Shown here: piece by piece, positions 4,675 to 9,368 of the stretch
How the letters are laid out: every line of letters begins with the position of its first letter
Position numbering within the stretch: position 1 is the stretch's first letter
Program-made: the position numbers and the translations under genes
Source: Reyranella sp.
GTDB taxonomy: Bacteria; Pseudomonadota; Alphaproteobacteria; Reyranellales; Reyranellaceae
Direction: 5' to 3'
Length of the DNA stretch: 9,368 nucleotides
Assembly: GCA_030681635.1 (NCBI GenBank)
Contig: JAUXRT010000328.1
Coordinates: 1-9,368, forward strand
The notes under the pieces: model-generated
Databases searched by the model: none
What the model was told of the DNA's origin: nothing
The model's input: the letters and a program-made list of their open reading frames with translations, nothing else

Positions 4675-4952
4675 TCGATGATCTCGCCACGCATGACGAA
4701 CTTGGCGAGCGCCAGAGTGGCGATGAAGCCGAGCAGGGAGATGACCAGCGCCGCCTCGAAGTAGAGCGTGCTGCCGGTCCTGATTCCGAAGACCAGCAGG
4801 AGAAGCATGGCGTTCACGTAGAGCGCATCGAGGGCAAGGATGCGGTCCTGTGCCCGCGGGCCGCGGATCATACGGAAGCTGGCGATGGCCATGGCGACGC
4901 CGAGAAGGATCTGGGCAATCAGCAGCGACCAGGAGAGGATTGTTGCGCTCAT
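4671..4952 (-). CDS. mrpF: Mrp antiporter subunit F
   Basis: This is a 93-aa protein with three membrane segments (about 4-24, 37-57 and 64-84). The family signature RMIRGPRAQDRILALDAL (27-44) is present, with Asp36, Arg37 and Asp42 in the charged loop, and GFIATLALAKFVMRG (75-89) is the usual C-terminal motif. The start is ATG 4952, because it overlaps the mrpE stop as ATGA and has GGAG about 9 bases upstream. An in-frame ATG at 5006 would lie well inside mrpE and adds an atypical hydrophilic N-terminus. MrpF is an essential small inner-membrane subunit of the antiporter; related proteins in other bacteria have been linked to bile salt or anion efflux. Confidence 0.93.
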   Translation of the reverse strand: MSATILSWSLLIAQILLGVAMAIASFRMIRGPRAQDRILALDALYVNAMLLLLVFGIRTGSTLYFEAALVISLLGFIATLALAKFVMRGEIIE

Positions 4953-5434
4953 GCGAGTATCTCCAGGAGCAAGCGTTCGTAGCGGTTCTTGATCAGGTCT
5001 ATCCAATGAGCTTCATCGACCAGGTCCAGGACATGGAGCAGGAGCCTGTTGCTGGCCGAATCGTATTCCACCCAGGCCGTTCCCGGCGTGCTGGTCACGA
5101 TGCAGGCGAGGATTGCGAGGCCGGTCGGGTGCCGCAGCTCGAGTGGCACGACGACGAAGCCGGACACCCGCCGGCTGTGGCTGGGGCGGACAATCAACCA
5201 GGCAACCGCAATATTCGAGCGCCAGATGTCGGCCACGACGATCGCGACGAGCTTGGGCAGCAGGTACCAGCGCTTTATCCGCGGCTTGGCCGGCGCAAGT
5301 GCCGCCGTCACGTTCGATGCCGCGATGGCAATCGCGCTGCCCAGCAGGACATGTCCCAGGGACAGGCCATTCAGCAACAGCCACATCGCCAGCAGAGACG
5401 CGGTCAGAAGTGGATAAGGAAGCAGGCGGGTCAC
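4949..5434 (-). CDS. mrpE: Mrp antiporter subunit E (GTG start)
   Basis: This 161-aa protein has a hydrophobic N-terminal half (segments about 5-22, 26-45 and 58-82) and a soluble C-terminal part. Family marks are LLLNGLSLGHVLLG (19-32), SNIAVA (73-78) and TSTPGTAWVEYD (114-125), followed by LLLHVLDL (131-138). Translation starts at GTG 5434 with a perfect GGAGGT six bases upstream; the GTG overlaps the mrpD stop as GTGA. MrpE is a structural subunit needed to assemble the whole antiporter in the inner membrane, and it does not pump ions alone. The start codon is the only GTG in this operon. Confidence 0.93.
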   Translation of the reverse strand: MTRLLPYPLLTASLLAMWLLLNGLSLGHVLLGSAIAIAASNVTAALAPAKPRIKRWYLLPKLVAIVVADIWRSNIAVAWLIVRPSHSRRVSGFVVVPLELRHPTGLAILACIVTSTPGTAWVEYDSASNRLLLHVLDLVDEAHWIDLIKNRYERLLLEILA

Positions 5435-7053
5435 CGACCGACCTCCATCGTCGGCGCCGGGACTCGCGGCGCGGCGAGGACGCCTTCGACATAAGATGAG
5501 GGCGCGTGCACGGCACGCGCCGTGTCCTGCATGTAGCGCATCACCGGTCCCCCCTGGACCGACAGGACAAGCGTCAGCAGCAGCAGGAATATGACGGGGA
5601 CCACCTCGACGACGAGGATGCGCGGAACGACCGCGTCGACCGGCGCCCAGAAGGTACGAATGCCGACCCGCGACAGGGTGAGCAGCGCCGCCAGTCCGGA
5701 AAGGACGAGCAAGCCTATGAAGATCCAGTTGGCGACCGGCCAGCTGGCCGCCGGGGCGGTTGCGACGCCCTCGAAGAGCGCCGCGAGCAAGGCGAGCTTG
5801 GCGATGAAACCAGAAAGCGGCGGCAGGCCGATCAGCATCAGGGCGCAGCCGGCGAAGCAGGCGCCGAGCACGGCAAGCGTTCCCGGGAAACTCGAGCCGA
5901 CCTCCACTTCGCCTTGCGCGTCGTCCTCGTCACCGAACGCCTCCGCCGTCACGGCGATGAGGTCGGCGCCTGGGTTCTGCCCCCTTTCGATCAACTCGAT
6001 GAGGAGAAAGAAGGCGCCGATCGCGAGCGTCGAGCCGACCAGATAGAGCAGTGCGGCGCCCGTAACCTCGGCGTCGGACAGGCCGATGGCGGCAAGCAGC
6101 GTCCCGGAGGAAACCAGCAGGCTGAAGGCAGCGATCCGCGTCAACGCCTGGGCGGCCAGCACGCCGGCGATGCCGTAGGCGATCGTGATCAGGCCGCCAA
6201 CGAGCAGCACGGTGCTGCCGTAGCCGGCCGACTCGCCGGCCGGCGCCCCGAACAGCAGGGGACACAGGCGAAGCAGCACGTAAATGCCCACCTTGCTGAG
6301 GACGGCGAAGACCGCGGCGACCGGCGCCGCGGCCGCCGGATAGGCGCTGAGGAGCCAGAAGCCGAGCGGCCACATCGCCGCCTTCACGAGGAATGCGATG
6401 CCGACAATCGCCGCACCAGCCTCGAGCAGCATGCGGTCGTCGGCCGGCAGGGCGGGAATGCGAATGGCGAGATCGGCCATGTTCAGCGTTCCCGTGACGC
6501 CGTAGATCAGGCTGACGCCCACGAGGAAGAAGAAGGCGCCCGTCAGGTTCACGACGATGTAGTGGAGGCTGGCCTGGACGCGCCGCGGACCTGAGCCGTG
6601 CAGGAGAAGACCGTAGGAGGCGGCCAGCAACACTTCGAAGAACACGAACAGATTGAAAAGGTCGCCGGTGAGGAAGGCGCCATTGACGCCCATCAGCAGA
6701 AACTGGAACAAAGTGTGGAAGTGGGCGCCGGCGGTATGCCACCTGCCGAGAGAGAAGATGAGGGCCGCGGAGCCGAGGACGGCGGTCAGCACGAGCATGA
6801 GCGCCGACAGGCGATCGAGGACCAGCACGATGCCGAATGCCGCCGGCCAGTTGCCGACCAGGTAAACGCTGGTGCCGACAGTATCGGCAGCCTGGAGGAG
6901 GACGACCGAGACATAGAGGGTCGCCAGGGTCGAGATGAGGTTGATCAGCCCCTTCAGGAACTGCCGCCTCTCGTCGTACACCGCCAGCAGTGCGCCGGCC
7001 ACGAGGGGGAGCACGACAGGAGCGACGATCAGGTGATGCGCCCAGCCTTCCAT
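5431..7053 (-). CDS. mrpD: Mrp antiporter subunit D, NuoL/M/N-like proton channel subunit
   Basis: This 540-aa polytopic protein of the Proton_antipo_M family is related to complex I antiporter-like subunits. The key membrane charges are visible: Glu140 in FVFFEVLLAASYG (137-149), Lys224 in FLVKAAMWPLGFW (221-233) and Lys254 in SKVGIY (253-258). These correspond to the essential Glu and Lys of the proton path. A polar acidic loop near 372-386 (GDEDDAQGEVEV) is a local oddity between helices. The tail after about 500 is hydrophilic. ATG 7053 shares one base with the mrpC stop (TGATG) and has AGGAG five bases upstream. The frame stays open far upstream inside mrpC and mrpAB, but that part is the wrong frame of those genes. 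MrpD and MrpA together drive cation efflux in exchange for protons. Confidence 0.95.
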   Translation of the reverse strand: MEGWAHHLIVAPVVLPLVAGALLAVYDERRQFLKGLINLISTLATLYVSVVLLQAADTVGTSVYLVGNWPAAFGIVLVLDRLSALMLVLTAVLGSAALIFSLGRWHTAGAHFHTLFQFLLMGVNGAFLTGDLFNLFVFFEVLLAASYGLLLHGSGPRRVQASLHYIVVNLTGAFFFLVGVSLIYGVTGTLNMADLAIRIPALPADDRMLLEAGAAIVGIAFLVKAAMWPLGFWLLSAYPAAAAPVAAVFAVLSKVGIYVLLRLCPLLFGAPAGESAGYGSTVLLVGGLITIAYGIAGVLAAQALTRIAAFSLLVSSGTLLAAIGLSDAEVTGAALLYLVGSTLAIGAFFLLIELIERGQNPGADLIAVTAEAFGDEDDAQGEVEVGSSFPGTLAVLGACFAGCALMLIGLPPLSGFIAKLALLAALFEGVATAPAASWPVANWIFIGLLVLSGLAALLTLSRVGIRTFWAPVDAVVPRILVVEVVPVIFLLLLTLVLSVQGGPVMRYMQDTARAVHAPSSYVEGVLAAPRVPAPTMEVGR

Positions 7054-7388
7054 CACTGCTCCTGCCCATCGACATGGTCGGTGGCCGTGAGGCCGCGGGA
7101 GGCAAGCAGGACGACGAGGAACAGGGCGGTCGTGGCAAAGCCGATGACGATCGCTGTGAGGACCAGGGCCTGAGGCACCGGATCGGCATAGTCGGCCAGG
7201 CTGCCCGTCTGAGACGTCAGGATGGGCGGGGCGCCGGAGCGTAGCCGGCCCATGCTGAAGATGAACAGATTGACCGCATAGGAGCAGAGCGAGAGGCCGA
7301 TGATGACCTGGTAGGTGCGCGGCCTCAGGAGAAGCCAGACACCGGAGCCGGCCAGAATGCCGATGCTGATCGCCAGGACGAGTTCCAT
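7053..7388 (-). CDS. mrpC: Mrp antiporter subunit C, NuoK-like
   Basis: This is a 111-aa protein with three membrane segments (about 3-22, 27-46 and 72-96), homologous to NuoK of complex I. The diagnostic stretch is DPVPQALVLTAIVIGFATTA (69-88), including the conserved PQALxLTAIVI. GLSLCSYAVNLFIF (31-44) marks the second segment. ATG 7388 overlaps the mrpAB stop by one base (TGATG), and AAGGA lies about six bases upstream, so the start is well supported. MrpC is a small core subunit between MrpA and MrpD in the membrane complex. The Ser/Thr/Asp-rich tail after 100 is unremarkable. Confidence 0.94.
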   Translation of the reverse strand: MELVLAISIGILAGSGVWLLLRPRTYQVIIGLSLCSYAVNLFIFSMGRLRSGAPPILTSQTGSLADYADPVPQALVLTAIVIGFATTALFLVVLLASRGLTATDHVDGQEQ

Positions 7389-9368
7389 CACGCGTCCTTC
7401 CGGGTCTGGGCCGTCGTCGTCCGGGCGGCCCGCAACTTGCGGACCGACTGATGGGCGATCGCGATGAGCATGAGCACCGTGGCGCCGACGACGAGGCCGA
7501 AGACGCCGAGGTCGAAGAAAAGGGCAGTGGCGGCGGGTACCGCGCCGACCAGCGGCAAATCCACATACTGTGAATGAGACGTGAGGAACGGATAGCCGAA
7601 TAGCCAGGAAGCCATGCCTGTCGTCGCGGCCAGCAGAAGGCTGAGGCCGATCCAGTTGACCGGCAGGATGCGCAGCCGATCTTCGACCCAGGTCGTGCCG
7701 GAGGCCAGGTATTGCAGGATGAAAGCTGTCGCCAGGGCGATGCCTGCCGTGAAGCCTCCACCCGGAAGGTCGTGGCCGCGCATGAAGAGGTAGAGTGCCA
7801 GGACGACGATGACCGGGAACAGCCATTTCATGGTCACCGCGGGAACCATCAGGTAATCGCCGACGGTATCGCCGACCTTGCGGTCTGGTGCAGCCTCGTC
7901 GAAGGCATTCTGACGGCGCTGCTGAACGGGCGAGCCGATATTGTCGGGAGTCGGCCGGAAGCGGCGCAACAGGGCGTAAACGGTGAGAGCAACCGCTGCC
8001 AGGACGGCGATCTCGCCCATCGTGTCGAAGGCGCGGAAATCGACCAGGATCACGTTTACGACATTCCGGCCGCCGCCTTCCACGTAGGAGCGTTCGAGAA
8101 AGTAGCTGCCGATCGTGTCGGGCGGCGGAAGCACCATGACGGAGAAGGCAAGCGTTGCCAGGCCGGCGCCGACGGCGAAGGCGATGGCAAGGTCGCGCGA
8201 GCGACGCAGCCGCGTCCCGAACGGCGCTGCTCCTGACTTCATGTCTTCGAAGCGCTTGGGCAGCCAACGAAGGCCCAGCAGGATCAGAATTGTGGTCACG
8301 ACTTCGACGACGAGCTGGGTCAGCGCCAGATCAGGGGCCGAGAACCAGGCAAAGGTGATGCAGGTGGCCAGTCCGGCGCCACCCAACAGGATGAGCGCCG
8401 CAAGCCGATGATACTTGGCCTGGTAGGCGGCGCCGATCGCACAGGCCGCACCAGTCAGCCAGACCAGGGCAAACGCCGGATCGATGTCGTTCGCGATCGG
8501 CCACTGCAGGCCAAAGCCGCCGAAATAGAGCGGCACCAGCGCGGCGGTGAATGCCGCCAGGAGCAGGATTCGCAGCTGCGGCTGCAGGCTGTGCGTTCCC
8601 AGCACCGTCTCGACCGATCGCGCCCACTTCCACGACAGGACGACCACGCCACGGTCGAAGAGGCGTCGGCCATTCAGGTGCCGAAGCAGCGGCGGCCCTT
8701 CCGGGCTGCGCCGCAGATAGGTCTTGAGTGACAGATAAAGCAGCACGCCGCCGACCAGCGCCACCGCGCTCATGATCAGCGGCAGATTGAAGCCGTGCCA
8801 CACCGCCAGGCTGAATTGCGGCGTTCGCGATCCCAGGACGGACTCCACCGCCGTCTGAAGATAGGGCCCCACCGTTGCTGCCGGTGCGATGCCGACAACG
8901 AGGCAGGCGAGCACGAGGAACATGCTCGGCACGATCATCCAGAACGGCGGCTCGTGCGGTTCGCGTTCCAGGTCGCTGGGCTTGCGCCCGAAGAACACGG
9001 AATGGATGAAGCGAAGGGAATAGGTTACGGCGAAAGCGCTGGCCAGGACCGCGACATAGGGCTGCGAGGTGTCGAGCACCGAGTTGACGTGGGTCTCGAT
9101 CGCCTCGGCAAAGAACATCTCTTTCGACAGGAATCCGTTCAGCAGGGGCACGCCCGCCATGGCGGCGCTCGCAACCATGGCCAGGGTGGCGGTGACCGGC
9201 ATGTATCGGAACAGTCCGCCCAGCTTTCGCATGTCGCGCGTGCCGGTCTCGTGGTCGATGATGCCGGCCGCCATGAACAGCGAAGCCTTGAAAGTCGCAT
9301 GGTTCATCATGTGAAAGATGGCGGCGACGGCGCCCAGCGGACTGCCGAGGCTGAGTAGCATGGTGATC
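7388..9368 (-). CDS. mrpA: Fused Mrp antiporter subunits A and B, N-terminus beyond the window
   Basis: The frame is open to the right edge; 659 residues are visible and the fused family protein usually has more than 900, so roughly the first third is missing. Counting from the Met at 9361, HATFKASLFM (21-30) with Lys25 is the end of the NuoL-like channel part. A linker and further helices follow. FSAPDLALTQLVVEVVTTI (340-358) and NVILVDFRAFDTMGEI (436-451), with Asp441, Asp446 and Glu450, are the NuoJ-like C-terminal part of MrpA. A hydrophilic joint (about 469-500) leads into a complete MrpB domain: GDYLMVPAVTMKWLFP (501-516), then RGHDLPGGGFTAGI (528-541) and three more helices. There is no stop between A and B. 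MrpA is the largest antiporter subunit. The fusion, with one gene fewer in the operon, is the rhizobial pha-like (group 2) arrangement. Confidence 0.94.
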   Translation of the reverse strand, partial: ITMLLSLGSPLGAVAAIFHMMNHATFKASLFMAAGIIDHETGTRDMRKLGGLFRYMPVTATLAMVASAAMAGVPLLNGFLSKEMFFAEAIETHVNSVLDTSQPYVAVLASAFAVTYSLRFIHSVFFGRKPSDLEREPHEPPFWMIVPSMFLVLACLVVGIAPAATVGPYLQTAVESVLGSRTPQFSLAVWHGFNLPLIMSAVALVGGVLLYLSLKTYLRRSPEGPPLLRHLNGRRLFDRGVVVLSWKWARSVETVLGTHSLQPQLRILLLAAFTAALVPLYFGGFGLQWPIANDIDPAFALVWLTGAACAIGAAYQAKYHRLAALILLGGAGLATCITFAWFSAPDLALTQLVVEVVTTILILLGLRWLPKRFEDMKSGAAPFGTRLRRSRDLAIAFAVGAGLATLAFSVMVLPPPDTIGSYFLERSYVEGGGRNVVNVILVDFRAFDTMGEIAVLAAVALTVYALLRRFRPTPDNIGSPVQQRRQNAFDEAAPDRKVGDTVGDYLMVPAVTMKWLFPVIVVLALYLFMRGHDLPGGGFTAGIALATAFILQYLASGTTWVEDRLRILPVNWIGLSLLLAATTGMASWLFGYPFLTSHSQYVDLPLVGAVPAATALFFDLGVFGLVVGATVLMLIAIAHQSVRKLRAARTTTAQTRKDA

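Larger units (their letters stand above)
4294..9368 (-). other. mrp (pha-type) Na+ or K+/H+ antiporter operon, 5' end outside window
   Basis: Six genes in the order AB-C-D-E-F-G are packed with overlaps only: TGATG (AB/C and C/D), GTGA (D/E) and ATGA (E/F and F/G). The products assemble into one inner-membrane antiporter that exchanges Na+ (or K+, as shown for rhizobial Pha) against protons, giving alkali and salt tolerance. Cation choice cannot be read from the sequence. The promoter must lie beyond 9368; no terminator is seen after mrpG. Confidence 0.92.

Noticed and set aside
5506..6594. Plus-strand open frame of 362 codons inside mrpD
   Set aside because: Antisense to the well-supported mrpD; its Gln/Arg/Asp/Gly-rich translation is the usual antisense of membrane-helix codons.
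7053..7761. Possible N-terminal extension of mrpD through mrpC
   Set aside because: The extended frame overlaps all of mrpC and part of mrpAB. MrpD homology begins at ATG 7053, which has its own ribosome site and the TGATG junction.
7389..8267. Extended frame upstream of mrpC
   Set aside because: It is an alternate frame of mrpAB with Arg/His/Pro-rich composition; MrpC homology starts at ATG 7388.

Overview
The window is GC-rich, densely packed bacterial chromosome. Two things point to an alphaproteobacterium, probably Hyphomicrobiales or a Reyranella-like relative. The first is a six-gene mrp/pha antiporter operon with a fused mrpA-mrpB gene, the arrangement known from rhizobia. The second is a pair of exact matches to the promoter consensus of EcfG, the alphaproteobacterial general-stress sigma factor. 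No rRNA, tRNA, CRISPR array, insertion sequence or phage gene was found.

Layout. Bases 1-582 (+) hold the C-terminal part of a TauD/TfdA-family 2-oxoglutarate dioxygenase that enters from the left edge. It converges on three minus-strand genes, read from right to left: a Tyr/Pro-rich exported protein (2283-1939), a crotonase-fold enoyl-CoA hydratase/isomerase (1815-1045) and a small secreted avidin-fold protein (999-604). A 324-base intergenic region (2284-2607) separates these from plus-strand genes for a 77-aa unknown protein (2608-2841) and a Gfo/Idh/MocA-family oxidoreductase (2944-3930). From 3933 to the right edge everything is on the minus strand: the operon mrpAB(partial)-C-D-E-F-G, followed by a 103-aa orphan gene.

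How the genes work together. The Mrp subunits form one membrane complex, a secondary cation/proton antiporter, and every junction in the operon overlaps by 1-4 bases, which suggests translational coupling. The 2284-2607 region carries two divergent EcfG-type promoters, each GGAAC-N17-CGTT and each about 62-64 bases from its start codon. The Tyr/Pro-rich protein and the 77-aa protein are therefore predicted to be co-induced in the general stress response. The dioxygenase, crotonase, oxidoreductase and avidin-like protein show no obvious shared pathway.

The most unusual items are the avidin-like protein and the divergent stress-promoter pair. The avidin-like protein keeps the Asn/Ser/Asp ligand contacts and a rhizavidin-type cysteine pair, but has Phe at all four Trp positions of the biotin pocket.
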